A stretch of 13,259 bases of DNA from an uncultured Oscillospiraceae bacterium (GCA_900768135.1 CAAGBT010000041.1:1-13259); one strand, 5' to 3'; numbered from the stretch's first letter, positions 1 to 5,805 are shown. The notes: generated by a model from the sequence alone, not told the origin. Made by a program: numbers and translations.

Positions 1-1
1 C

Positions 2-409
2 AAACGCAAAGCAGACCTTGATGACCGGCTTTACAAGATGTATGATAAGATCGAGGATACAGAAAACCAGCTCGTTGCTGCCAGAGCCAAGAAGATGGCG
101 ATTGAGGCGGAAAAGCTGACGGGCGACAACATCTACAAGGTGCTGATTTTCTTTGATAAGCTCTATTCCGTCATGGACGATCAGGAAAAGCGGCAGCTTA
201 TGGAATCGCTGCTTTCCGAAGTCCAGATCTATGAGGAACGGCAGCCCAACGGTCAGTGGCTCAAGTCCATCAAATTCAAGCTCCCAATCATTGCGGAAGA
301 TATGAGCTTGAGTTTGGACAATGATGCGCGTACAGAGGTCGTGTGCTTAATGGAAAGGACGGGCCTGAACGGCGGAGGAGTACCGCCGGCTGTTCCAGCG
401 AATCGATGA
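2..409 (+). CDS. Large serine recombinase, C-terminal part (5' end outside window)
   Basis: This is the tail of a site-specific serine recombinase of the kind that moves conjugative and mobilizable elements in Clostridia. The frame is open to the left edge, so the catalytic resolvase domain and most of the recombinase domain lie outside the window. What is visible is the charged coiled-coil stretch (KMYDKIEDTENQLVAARAKK) followed by the conserved block around YKVLIFFDKLYSVMDDQEKR and the family-typical end EVVCLMER. After MER the frame runs on for about 16 odd residues (GGGVPPAVPANR) to TGA at 407-409. These do not look like a recombinase tail and may be read out of the neighbouring DNA after a one-base slip near 367-369. 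I see its family from the sequence; the element it served cannot be named from the fragment. Confidence 0.85.
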   Translation, partial: KRKADLDDRLYKMYDKIEDTENQLVAARAKKMAIEAEKLTGDNIYKVLIFFDKLYSVMDDQEKRQLMESLLSEVQIYEERQPNGQWLKSIKFKLPIIAEDMSLSLDNDARTEVVCLMERTGLNGGGVPPAVPANR

Positions 410-434
410 AGCGGTCGCGGAGCAGGCAGAATGA
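369..434 (+). pseudogene. 3' coding remnant, out of frame with the recombinase
   Basis: A short frame reading TAEEYRRLFQRIDEAVAEQAE ends at TGA 432-434, 39 bases before the flavoprotein start. It has no start codon of its own: TGA lies directly upstream at 366-368. If one A is removed at 367-369, the recombinase frame reads on smoothly as TGLTAEEYRRL. The peptide is amphipathic and charged. It could be the end of a host gene into whose 3' part the element inserted, with a MarR-like regulator as one guess given the adjacent flavoprotein, or an original tail of the recombinase. The open reading is seen; its origin is inference. Confidence 0.45.
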
Positions 435-473
435 AAAGACGCTGCTACAGCAGAATGATACAGGAGGTTTCCC

Positions 474-1103
474 ATGAAAGAGAATTGGAAAGTTTTGATG
501 CTCAACGGCAGCCCGCGTGCAAACGGCAACACCGCCGTCGCGCTGCGGGAGATGGAAGCAGTCTTCCGCGCAAACGGCGTGGAGGTTGAGATGGTGCAGG
601 TCGGGAATCGGGACGTGCGCGGCTGCGTGGCCTGCAACGGCTGCGCCAAGACAGGCAAATGCGTCTTTAACGACGTGGTCAACGAGCTGGCGCCGAAATT
701 CGAGCAGGCGGACGGCATCGTCGTGGCGAGTCCTGTTTACTATGCGTCTGCCAACGCAACGCTCATCGCGTGCCTTGACCGGCTCTTTTACAGTACGCCG
801 TTCGACAAGACGATGAAGGTCGGCGCGAGCGTTGTCTGCGCGCGGCGCGGCGGCTGCTCGGCAACGTTCGACGAGCTGAACAAATATTTTACCATCTCCG
901 GGATGCCCATTGCCTCCAGCCAGTACTGGAACAGCGTCCACGGTCTTGCGCCCGGCGAGGCGGAGCGGGATGAAGAGGGCAGGCAGACGATGCGCACGCT
1001 TGCGCGCAATATGACGTTTTTGATCAAGAGCATCGCGCTGGGGCGCGAGCGCATCGGCCTGCCCGAAAAGGAGCCGCGCGTCGCCACGCACTTCATCCGG
1101 TAA
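474..1103 (+). CDS. NADPH-dependent FMN reductase / iron-sulfur flavoprotein family
   Basis: A 209-residue cytoplasmic flavodoxin-fold protein. The N-terminal strand and loop LMLNGSPRANGNT (residues 8-20) form the FMN-phosphate site, and SPVYYAS (86-92) contacts the flavin ring. Four cysteines at 51, 54, 57 and 63 are spaced C-x2-C-x2-C-x5-C, matching the compact 4Fe-4S motif of Isf-type iron-sulfur flavoproteins. It is therefore probably a redox flavoprotein with a cluster rather than a simple quinone reductase. The start is set by AGGAGG at 462-467, six bases before the ATG. No promoter is visible between the remnant ending at 434 and this gene, so transcription may now come from the mobile element upstream. 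The electron partner and physiological substrate are unknown. Confidence 0.85.
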   Translation: MKENWKVLMLNGSPRANGNTAVALREMEAVFRANGVEVEMVQVGNRDVRGCVACNGCAKTGKCVFNDVVNELAPKFEQADGIVVASPVYYASANATLIACLDRLFYSTPFDKTMKVGASVVCARRGGCSATFDELNKYFTISGMPIASSQYWNSVHGLAPGEAERDEEGRQTMRTLARNMTFLIKSIALGRERIGLPEKEPRVATHFIR

Positions 1104-1188
1104 GGAGTGCGAAGCGAACTGAATTGCAGCACAATACGGCAAACGGAAGCCGGCACGGAAGACAGGGGAGCATGGGATAAACTTTGAA

Positions 1189-1217
1189 TTGCTTTTTGCG
1201 CGCGGCAGCGGTATTAT
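1189..1217 (+). promoter_or_regulatory. Predicted sigma-A promoter of the GntR-type gene
   Basis: TTGCTT (1189-1194), a 17-base spacer and TATTAT (1212-1217) stand about 55 bases before the regulator's ATG. The match is good at -10 and moderate at -35. It is the best promoter in the 168-base gap after the flavoprotein, suggesting the two genes are transcribed separately. Confidence 0.55.
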
Positions 1218-1271
1218 GGGTGTATAACGGTATGCAGCCTGTTTTGCTGCGGAGAAAGAGAGAATGCTGCC

Positions 1272-1928
1272 ATGTTGGAAACCAGACGGAGAGTCAACCT
1301 GTCGGAGCAGGCTTATGATCAGATCAAGGATGCGATCTGCAAAGGGCAGATCTCCCCGGGCGAAATTTTGAGCGAAAGCCAGCTTGCGTCCCAGCTTGGC
1401 ATGAGCCGCACTCCGGTGCGCGAAGCGCTGCGCGCGTTGTCGAGCGAGGGGTTCGTGGACGTGCGCAACGGCATCGGCGCCTACGTCAAGCCGCTCTCGT
1501 CCAAGGACATGGAAGATCTTTACGAGGTGCGCTGCCTGCTGGAATTGCAGGCGGTCAGAACCTCGATCTACCGCATCACCGATGAGGAGATCGATGCGCT
1601 GGAAGCGCGCTTTCAGGCGCTGTACGATGCCTGCGAACGCGGCGAGCATCCGGGGCAGGGAGAATTTTCTGAGCTGGACTGGGCGCTGCACTCCCTGCTT
1701 GTGGAGCGCTGCACCAATAATTACATCAAAGAGATCATCGCGGGCAACAATTCCAACCTGCGCCGTTACCAGGCGCTGTCTGTCGATGCGCTGGGCGATG
1801 TGCACGAGAGTGCACGCCAACACCTTGAGATCCTGCGCATCCTGCGTACACGGGATCTTGCCGCGCTGAGCGAAGCGCTGCACGCGCATCTGCTCTGGTC
1901 GGCAGGCCTGCTGCATACCGGCGGCTGA
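1272..1928 (+). CDS. GntR family transcriptional regulator, FadR/FCD subfamily
   Basis: A 218-residue DNA-binding repressor/activator. Residues 10-73 form the winged helix, with the recognition region SESQLASQLGMSRTPVREAL typical of GntR proteins. Residues 79-212 form the all-helical FCD effector domain. D136, H140, H184 and H204/H206 fit the usual metal-binding Asp-His-His-His set of FCD domains, so a carboxylic acid ligand held by a metal is likely; the ligand cannot be read from sequence. The ribosome site is weak (GGAGAAAGAGAGA at about 1251-1263), and an out-of-frame ATG at 1264 just precedes the true start. No catabolic operon adjoins it: the next complete plus-strand protein gene is rex, 800 bases on, so its targets may lie elsewhere. 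Confidence 0.9.
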   Translation: MLETRRRVNLSEQAYDQIKDAICKGQISPGEILSESQLASQLGMSRTPVREALRALSSEGFVDVRNGIGAYVKPLSSKDMEDLYEVRCLLELQAVRTSIYRITDEEIDALEARFQALYDACERGEHPGQGEFSELDWALHSLLVERCTNNYIKEIIAGNNSNLRRYQALSVDALGDVHESARQHLEILRILRTRDLAALSEALHAHLLWSAGLLHTGG

Positions 1929-1947
1929 TACAGGCGCGCCCTGCATA

Positions 1948-2119
1948 GGCGGAGCGTCCGCCATGCGGCGCTGAAACCGCTCGGATCGGAAGGGGACGGC
2001 TCCCTGTTCTGCTGCCGGATACCATCCGGAAAAAGAAACAATGTCGCCTCGCAGGCGACCAAATGAAGTGAATACCACGGTAAGATATGGCTGTAAGGTG
2101 AAACACCGGGCAGCCATAT
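1948..2119. other. Intergenic stretch with four short hairpins
   Basis: Between the GntR gene and the broken VWA gene lie four inverted repeats in a row. They are GGCGGA/TCCGCC at 1948-1962, CCGGAT/ATCCGG at 2015-2029, GTCGCCT/AGGCGAC at 2043-2059 (3-base loops) and ATATGGCTG/CAGCCATAT at 2085-2119, the last with an inner GGTG/CACC pair. Only the last is followed by a T-rich run (TTTTATT), so it may act as a terminator or attenuator; it ends just before the GGAGG of the next gene. I recognise no known RNA family. Confidence 0.5.
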
Positions 2120-2138
2120 TTTATTGGAGGGATTTGCA

Positions 2139-2413
2139 ATGAAAAAGAATCTGACAGAACTCGTTTTTATCCTTGACCGCAGCGGTTCCATGAGCGGCCT
2201 TGAGGCCGATGCGATCGGCGGCTTCAACGCCATGATCGAAAAACAGAAGAAAGCTCCCGGCGAGGCCCTGATCTCTACAATCCTTTTCGACAACGTCAGC
2301 GAAGTGATCCATGACCGCGTCAACGTCTAGGATATCAGGCCCATGACGGACAGGGAGTATTCCGCGCTGCGGCGCCTGCGCCTGCTTGCTGAAGGATGCT
2401 GCCGATAGAAATG
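2139..2413 (+). pseudogene. Decayed von Willebrand factor A (VWA) domain protein
   Basis: The intact start reads MKKNLTELVFILDRSGSMSG, with the D-x-S-x-S metal-ion-dependent adhesion site (MIDAS) motif of VWA domains, behind GGAGG at 2127-2131. The frame stops at TAG 2328-2330 after 63 codons, whereas relatives run to roughly 200 residues. Past the stop the same frame still reads DIRPMTDREYSA. Then one extra base near 2365-2367 shifts the rest into another frame, where CGACACLLKDAAD resembles the conserved second MIDAS region (GGCTALLDA in relatives). After about 2413 homology is lost. A nonsense change, a frameshift and a missing 3' half together make this a pseudogene. The start at ATG 2139 is preferred over TTG 2124, which would bury the ribosome site. 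Confidence 0.8.
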
Positions 2414-2416
2414 ATG

Positions 2417-2458
2417 AATCCGAACTTCGTCTCCCATGCGGAGGGCGAAGTTCGGATT
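2417..2458 (-). terminator. Strong inverted repeat downstream of tRNA-Arg, candidate terminator
   Basis: Perfect 13-base arms AATCCGAACTTCG (2417-2429) and CGAAGTTCGGATT (2446-2458), extended inside by CTCC/GGAG. On the minus strand it lies ten bases beyond the tRNA 3' end, where a terminator is expected, but no clean T-run follows, so the role is tentative. Confidence 0.5.
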
Positions 2459-2468
2459 ATCATTATTA

Positions 2469-2545
2469 TGGTATGCCCGACTGGATTCGAACCAGCGGCC
2501 TTCAGAGTCGGAGTCTGACGCTCTATCCAACTGAGCTACGGGCAC
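2469..2545 (-). tRNA. tRNA-Arg (anticodon CCG)
   Basis: The minus strand folds as a complete tRNA. The acceptor stem is GTGCCCG/CGGGCAT with one G-U pair, the D arm GCTC...GAGC and the anticodon stem TCAGA/TCTGA. The loop CTCCGAC carries anticodon CCG (plus-strand 2509-2511), and the T arm is GCTGG-TTCGAAT-CCAGT. The discriminator is A and CCA is encoded (2469-2471). It reads the arginine codon CGG. A promoter lies 45-80 bases upstream on the same strand and an inverted repeat follows it. Confidence 0.96.
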
Positions 2546-2596
2546 ATATTTATCTGCGGCGGGGAAAGACGCGCCGCCTGAATTCTGCTGTAGGAT

Positions 2597-2625
2597 AGTA
2601 TAGCAACTTTTTTCCTTCCTGTAAA
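2597..2625 (-). promoter_or_regulatory. Promoter of tRNA-Arg
   Basis: Read on the minus strand: TTTACA (2625-2620), a 17-base spacer and TATACT (2602-2597). This leaves a leader of about 45 bases before the tRNA. It is arranged back to back with the rex promoter that starts at 2659. Confidence 0.7.
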
Positions 2626-2658
2626 GCAAAAATTTGTCGCGGAAGATCGTTAAAAAAA

Positions 2659-2687
2659 TTGACAAGTTGTGCAGATTCCTCTATAAT
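2659..2687 (+). promoter_or_regulatory. Consensus sigma-A promoter of rex
   Basis: TTGACA (2659-2664), 17 bases, TATAAT (2682-2687): a perfect consensus match. Transcription would start near 2694, giving a leader of about 40 bases before the rex ATG. Two half-sites resembling a Rex operator, TCGTTAA (2647-2653) and TTGACAA (2659-2665), flank and overlap the -35 box, but their 5-base spacing and mismatches depart from the usual TTGTTAA-N4-TTAACAA. Confidence 0.9.
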
Positions 2688-2732
2688 GAATTAGATATCT
2701 ATAGGAACTTAAAAAAGGAATCTGCTTCTGCT

Positions 2733-3392
2733 ATGAAAAAACGTAAAATATCTGACGCTGTGATCCGGCGTCTTCCCCGTTACTACCGTTATCTTGACGA
2801 TCTGCATTCCAAGGGGATCGTCCGCATCTCGTCCAATTCGCTGGGCGAGCGCATGGGCATCACCGCCTCGCAGATCCGGCAGGATCTGAGCTGCTTCGGC
2901 GAATTCGGCCAGCAGGGCTACGGCTATAACATTCTCGAGCTGCGCACGGAGATCGGACATATCCTCGGCGTAGACGAGGGACACCGCCTTGTCGTGGTGG
3001 GCGCGGGCCATCTGGGTCACGCGCTGCTGCGCAACTTTGACTTTGCCCAGACGGGCTTTCTGCTCGACACGGCGTTCGATGTGTCTCCTGCGCTGATCGG
3101 TACGCGCGTGAACAATGTTCTGATCCGCCCGTTCAGCGAGCTGGAGGATTATTTTGCCGTCTGCCACCCGGACGTCGCCGTGCTGACAGTGCCGAAGAAT
3201 ATTGCGCAGGAGGTTGCCGGACGGCTTGTTGAGCTGGGCGTGCGTGGGATATGGAACTTTACGAACACGGAGCTGAACGTTGGCGGCGAGGTCTTTACCG
3301 AGGACGTTCACTTTGCCGACAGTCTGCTTACGCTGAGCTACCGCATCTCCAAAACCTCAGCTGAACCGGACGGAAACGGAGCGGACGCATGA
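2733..3392 (+). CDS. rex: Redox-sensing transcriptional repressor Rex
   Basis: A 219-residue repressor that senses the NADH/NAD+ ratio and controls fermentation and anaerobic respiration genes. The N-terminal winged helix (about 1-80) carries the Rex hallmark SQIRQDLSCFGEFGQQGYGY (46-65). The Rossmann domain has GAGHLG at 90-95, and D116 in FDVSP probably binds the NAD ribose. The C-terminal swapped helix ends near 205. The length is usual for the family. ATG 2733 is chosen because any earlier start in this frame would run through the consensus promoter; AAAGGAA at 2714-2720 is a modest ribosome site. The stop overlaps the next gene's start as ATGA, implying translational coupling. Autoregulation is possible. 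Confidence 0.95.
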   Translation: MKKRKISDAVIRRLPRYYRYLDDLHSKGIVRISSNSLGERMGITASQIRQDLSCFGEFGQQGYGYNILELRTEIGHILGVDEGHRLVVVGAGHLGHALLRNFDFAQTGFLLDTAFDVSPALIGTRVNNVLIRPFSELEDYFAVCHPDVAVLTVPKNIAQEVAGRLVELGVRGIWNFTNTELNVGGEVFTEDVHFADSLLTLSYRISKTSAEPDGNGADA

Positions 3393-4504
3393 AAAAGCGC
3401 AGCGTTCTGCTTGCCGCGCTGCTTGCTGCGGCAGCGCTGACCGGCGCGGCGTTTGCCGCAGGCGGGGACAGCGCCGACCCGTTGATCTCGCTCGACTATC
3501 TGCAAAGCGTTTTTTCTGCCAAGGTGGACGCGGCGGCAGACAGCCGCCTTGATGCATCTGACCGCTCCGCCTACGCAAAGGCGGAGGAAGCATGGCGCGC
3601 AGCGCTTGCCGCAGCGGAGGCCAATGCCGGCGCGCAGCGTGCGGACGTGTTTACAGAGGCGCAGCTCAAGCAGGGAGATCTTCTTACCGGGCCGACCGGG
3701 CTGCAGGTCGTTGTACTGGCGGGGGAAGTGACCGCACAGTTCCCATCCGGCGCCGTGATCGATGTTACGAGCGGCGGCGAGATCAAAAGCGGCGCGCAGC
3801 TTTCCGCCAACCACCGCTACCTCGTCGCCGAGGATACAACGGCGCGCTTCGCGGTTTCCGGCAAGAGCGCTGTACTCAATTACTGCGGCCTGTATGTGCT
3901 TTCTCCGTCCGCTGCGACCGACTATCCCGCAATGGCGGACGCGCTCAGGGCGCTGGGACTGTTTCGTGGCTCCGATACCGGCTACGGCAGCGGGTTCGAC
4001 CTGGAAAAGGAGCCTACCCGCATGGAGGCGCTCATCATGCTGATCCGTCTGCTGGGGGAGGAGGAGGCCGCGCTCCGCTGCACGGCGTCTCATCCGTTTA
4101 CAGATGTTCCCGCCTGGGCGAACGCTTACGCCGCCTATGCGTATTCCATGGGCTACAGCAACGGCGTCGGGCCGAAGACCTTCGGCACGGCGGCTCCCGC
4201 CTCTGCGGAAATGTACACAGAGTTCCTGCTGCGCGCGCTGGGCTACAGCTCCACTGCGCAGATCGACATTTCCGATGCGCCGGCGCGCGCCCGGGCCGCA
4301 GGCGTGCTGACTTCCGGCGAGGCCGAGGCGCTGCGGACCGGCAGCTTCCTGCGTGCCGATGTGGTATATCTTTCCTACTACGCGCTGGAATCGAACGTGA
4401 GCGGCGGCGGGGCGCTGAGCGATGCGCTGATCGCCCGCGGGATTTTCACGGCTTCCAGCTACCGTGACGCCTGCGCGCTCGTTACCTCCGCGCGCATCGG
4501 CTGA
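3389..4504 (+). CDS. Secreted S-layer homology (SLH) domain protein
   Basis: A 371-residue exported protein. The first 23 residues are a signal peptide (MKKR, an Ala/Leu-rich core, then AFA before AGG). Residues 35-95 are an alanine-rich, partly helical region, and 96-170 look like a small beta-rich domain. Residues 180-340 hold SLH-type repeats: ALRALGLFRGSD with TRMEALIMLIRLLG, then HPFTDVPAWANAYAAYAYSMGYSNGVGPKTFG, then a weaker third repeat from about 297. SLH domains usually bind secondary polymers of the cell wall, so the protein probably sits on the surface. It overlaps rex by four bases and shares its promoter, which is an unusual pairing. GGAG at 3378-3381 inside rex serves as ribosome site. 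No enzymatic domain is recognisable. Confidence 0.8.
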   Translation: MKKRSVLLAALLAAAALTGAAFAAGGDSADPLISLDYLQSVFSAKVDAAADSRLDASDRSAYAKAEEAWRAALAAAEANAGAQRADVFTEAQLKQGDLLTGPTGLQVVVLAGEVTAQFPSGAVIDVTSGGEIKSGAQLSANHRYLVAEDTTARFAVSGKSAVLNYCGLYVLSPSAATDYPAMADALRALGLFRGSDTGYGSGFDLEKEPTRMEALIMLIRLLGEEEAALRCTASHPFTDVPAWANAYAAYAYSMGYSNGVGPKTFGTAAPASAEMYTEFLLRALGYSSTAQIDISDAPARARAAGVLTSGEAEALRTGSFLRADVVYLSYYALESNVSGGGALSDALIARGIFTASSYRDACALVTSARIG

Positions 4505-4529
4505 CACACTTTCCCCCAATCGTCATACT
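4501..4529 (+). promoter_or_regulatory. Predicted promoter of the cysteine-rich microprotein gene
   Basis: CTGACA (4501-4506, including the SLH gene stop), a 17-base spacer and CATACT (4524-4529). A transcript would begin near 4536, at the foot of the GC-rich hairpin 4535-4561. Confidence 0.45.
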
Positions 4530-4534
4530 ATGGG

Positions 4535-4561
4535 TTGAGGCCGCCGCGCGGGCGGCCTCAA
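4535..4561 (+). terminator. GC-rich hairpin after the SLH gene (terminator or 5' stem)
   Basis: TTGAGGCCGCC (4535-4545) pairs perfectly with GGCGGCCTCAA (4551-4561). Only TCTT follows, a poor T-run. It may end the rex-SLH transcript or, if the promoter at 4501 is real, form a 5' stabilising stem on the microprotein mRNA. Confidence 0.55.
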
Positions 4562-4583
4562 TCTTCATAGGGGGGTTCGTTTT

Positions 4584-4745
4584 ATGTGCAATAACAACGG
4601 TTGTTTCGGCGGCGGCTGCTGCCTCTGGATTCTGATCCTGATCATCCTCATCTTCGCCTGCGGCGGCTGCGGCAATAACTGCGGCTGCGGCAATAACTGC
4701 GGCTGCGGCAATAACTGCGGCTGCAACAACGGCTGCGGCTGCTGA
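4584..4745 (+). CDS. Cysteine/glycine-rich single-pass membrane microprotein, 53 aa
   Basis: A small ORF beginning MCNNNGCFGGGCC, followed by a hydrophobic segment (LWILILIILIFA, residues 14-25) that should span the membrane once. The tail is made of C-G-C-G-N-N repeats and ends CGC. It has 14 cysteines in 53 residues (2, 7, 12, 13, 26, 29, 33, 35, 39, 41, 45, 47, 51, 53). The ribosome site is GGGGGG at 4570-4575, eight bases before ATG; a candidate promoter and a strong terminator bracket it, supporting a real, single-gene transcript. It does not match an enzyme family. Short glycine-rich membrane peptides such as YjcZ-type sporulation proteins are a loose analogy only. Metal binding, membrane anchoring or a spore-coat role are possible. 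Confidence 0.7.
   Translation: MCNNNGCFGGGCCLWILILIILIFACGGCGNNCGCGNNCGCGNNCGCNNGCGC
4668..4721 (+). repeat. Three perfect 18-bp tandem repeats in the microprotein gene
   Basis: The unit TGCGGCAATAACTGCGGC occurs at 4668-4685, 4686-4703 and 4704-4721 without change, coding for C-G-N-N-C-G. Identity at the silent positions points to recent duplication. Confidence 0.9.
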
Positions 4746-4756
4746 GCGGCTGCTTG

Positions 4757-4790
4757 AAAGAGGGCTGCGCAAAAGCGCAGCCCTCTTTTT
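4757..4790. terminator. Strong intrinsic terminator between convergent genes
   Basis: AAAGAGGGCTGCGC (4757-4770), loop AAAA, GCGCAGCCCTCTTT (4775-4788), then a T-run. It ends the microprotein transcript; the A/T flanks on both sides would also let it stop mntP transcription from the other strand. Confidence 0.9.
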
Positions 4791-4802
4791 GCTTTCTGCG
4801 GG

Positions 4803-4835
4803 GGAAGAGAAGGCGGGCGTCCCGCATTCTCTTCC
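4803..4835. repeat. Long inverted repeat downstream of mntP
   Basis: GGAAGAGAA (4803-4811) pairs with TTCTCTTCC (4827-4835), with an inner GCGGG/CCCGC stem around CGT. There is no T-run on either side. It lies in the convergent gap and probably folds in the mntP 3' end. Confidence 0.6.
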
Positions 4836-4873
4836 GGCTCCGCGCGGCGCCGAAGCAGGCCGCACTTATTAGA

Positions 4874-5446
4874 TTAAAACGCGATCACGCCGAGATGCTC
4901 CAGCAGGATCTTGAGGCCGATGAGAATAAGGATCACGCCGCCGGTCAATTCCGCCCGGCTCTTGTACCGCGCGCCAAACACATTGCCGACGCACACGCCG
5001 GCAATGGAGATAACGAACGTGGTGCAGCCGATGACCGTGACGGCGGGCGCAATGCTTACGTTCAGAAAGGCAAATGTCACGCCGACGGCGAGCGCATCGA
5101 TGCTTGTGGCTACGGCAAGCAGCAGCAGCTCCTTGAGGTTCACGCCGGCGTGAGGCTTTTCCTCCTCCGATTCCTCCCCGCGGCTTTCCCGGATCATGCT
5201 GAAGCCGATGAGCGCAAGCAGCACAAAGGCAATCCAGTGGTCATAGCGCTCAATATAGCCCGAAAACTGGCTGCCGAGCAGGTAGCCTGCCAGCGGCATG
5301 AGCGCCTGAAATCCGCCGAAAAAAAGGCCGATGCAGAGCGTGTACGTTTTATCGATCTTCTGCATGGAAAGTCCCTTGCAGATCGAAACGGCAAAGGCGT
5401 CCATCGAAAGCCCGATGCCGATGAGAAACAGCTCGAAAAATGTCAT
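4874..5446 (-). CDS. mntP: Manganese efflux pump MntP
   Basis: A 190-residue polytopic membrane protein that exports Mn2+. The two-fold repeat of the family is clear. The first half has GLSMDAFAVSICKG (12-25) with D16 and GGFQALMPLAGYLLG (44-58). The second half has ATSIDALAVGVTFA (113-126) with D117 and ends in ILIGLKILLEHLG. About six hydrophobic segments are separated by an acidic cytoplasmic loop (RGEESEEEKPHAG). The start at 5446-5444 is set by GGAGG, eight bases upstream in the transcript; a longer frame to 5605 would read through the riboswitch and is rejected. It is controlled by the Mn2+ riboswitch directly upstream. The gene stands alone and converges on the microprotein gene. Confidence 0.95.
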   Translation of the reverse strand: MTFFELFLIGIGLSMDAFAVSICKGLSMQKIDKTYTLCIGLFFGGFQALMPLAGYLLGSQFSGYIERYDHWIAFVLLALIGFSMIRESRGEESEEEKPHAGVNLKELLLLAVATSIDALAVGVTFAFLNVSIAPAVTVIGCTTFVISIAGVCVGNVFGARYKSRAELTGGVILILIGLKILLEHLGVIAF

Positions 5447-5466
5447 GGCAAGATCCTCCAAACAGC

Positions 5467-5494
5467 AAAAAATCAGGCGCGTCGCCGCGCCTGA
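5467..5494 (-). terminator. Riboswitch-controlled terminator of mntP
   Basis: On the minus strand: TCAGGCGCG (5494-5486), loop GCGA, CGCGCCTGA (5481-5473), TTTTTT (5472-5467), ending about 20 bases before the mntP start. It sits between aptamer and ribosome site, the place of a transcriptional expression platform. Confidence 0.88.
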
Positions 5495-5529
5495 GCAAAA
5501 AGAAAAGACGCAGGTACAGCGGAGCCATA

Positions 5530-5619
5530 CTTGAGTCTCGTTGTTTAAGACAAGCCAGACCGCAGAAACGGTCAGTCTGTTGACTTGCCACGCTGTAAGC
5601 GCCATCTACTCCCTCAAAG
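5530..5619 (-). ncRNA. yybP-ykoY manganese riboswitch aptamer
   Basis: The leader RNA of mntP carries the family signature. The P1 strand CUUUGAG (5619-5613) pairs with CUCAAG (5535-5530). The conserved GGGAGUAG follows the 5' strand of P1, and AACGAGAC precedes the closing strand. Between them is an arm containing GUCAACAGAC and GUCUGGCUUGUC. In this family the two conserved internal loops bind Mn2+ directly and binding favours expression of Mn2+ exporters; that role is established for mntP genes elsewhere. Combined with the downstream terminator, high Mn2+ should allow read-through into mntP here, which is inference. Confidence 0.9.
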
Positions 5620-5627
5620 CGCAGAAC

Positions 5628-5656
5628 AGTATATCATGCCGCGCTCCCGCAGTCAA
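5628..5656 (-). promoter_or_regulatory. Promoter of the riboswitch-mntP transcript
   Basis: On the minus strand: TTGACT (5656-5651), 17 bases, TATACT (5633-5628). Transcription would begin near 5621, right at the foot of the aptamer. Confidence 0.85.
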
Positions 5657-5751
5657 GCGCAGGTTGTCCGAAGACTGTGCATTTTGCATCGGATGCATCA
5701 TTTTCTGACGATTATATAGTAAATATGCAGGTTTCCTGTCTAAAGTGCGGC

Positions 5752-5780
5752 TTGCCAATTTTCGACAGCTGTGTTAAACT
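5752..5780 (+). promoter_or_regulatory. Predicted promoter of the oadA-like gene
   Basis: TTGCCA (5752-5757), 17 bases, TAAACT (5775-5780), about 25 bases before the TTG start. A small perfect palindrome TGCATC-G-GATGCA lies further upstream at 5685-5697; its role is unknown. Confidence 0.6.
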
Positions 5781-5805
5781 GGCATTAATTCAAGGAAAGG
5801 ACTCT

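Noticed and set aside
288..2117. 609-codon open frame on the minus strand across the flavoprotein and GntR genes
   Set aside because: It has no recognisable motif, runs antisense to two well-supported genes and arises from the high third-position GC content.
2386..2598. Small plus-strand ORF with DWIRTSGLQSRSLTLYPTELRAH
   Set aside because: This peptide is the antisense translation of the tRNA-Arg gene, a common false annotation.
2647..2665. Canonical Rex operator at the rex promoter
   Set aside because: The half-sites have mismatches and a 5-base rather than 4-base gap, so I mention them only as a hint, not as a feature.
3338..4519. Long minus-strand open frame opposite the SLH gene
   Set aside because: Antisense shadow: composition-driven, no motif, overlaps a gene with a signal peptide and SLH repeats.
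4668..4721. CRISPR-like array from the short tandem repeats
   Set aside because: The units are contiguous with no spacers and lie in frame within a coding sequence.
5447..5605. N-terminal extension of MntP to an upstream ATG
   Set aside because: It would translate the riboswitch and terminator; the short start has a strong ribosome site and the family-typical N-terminus.
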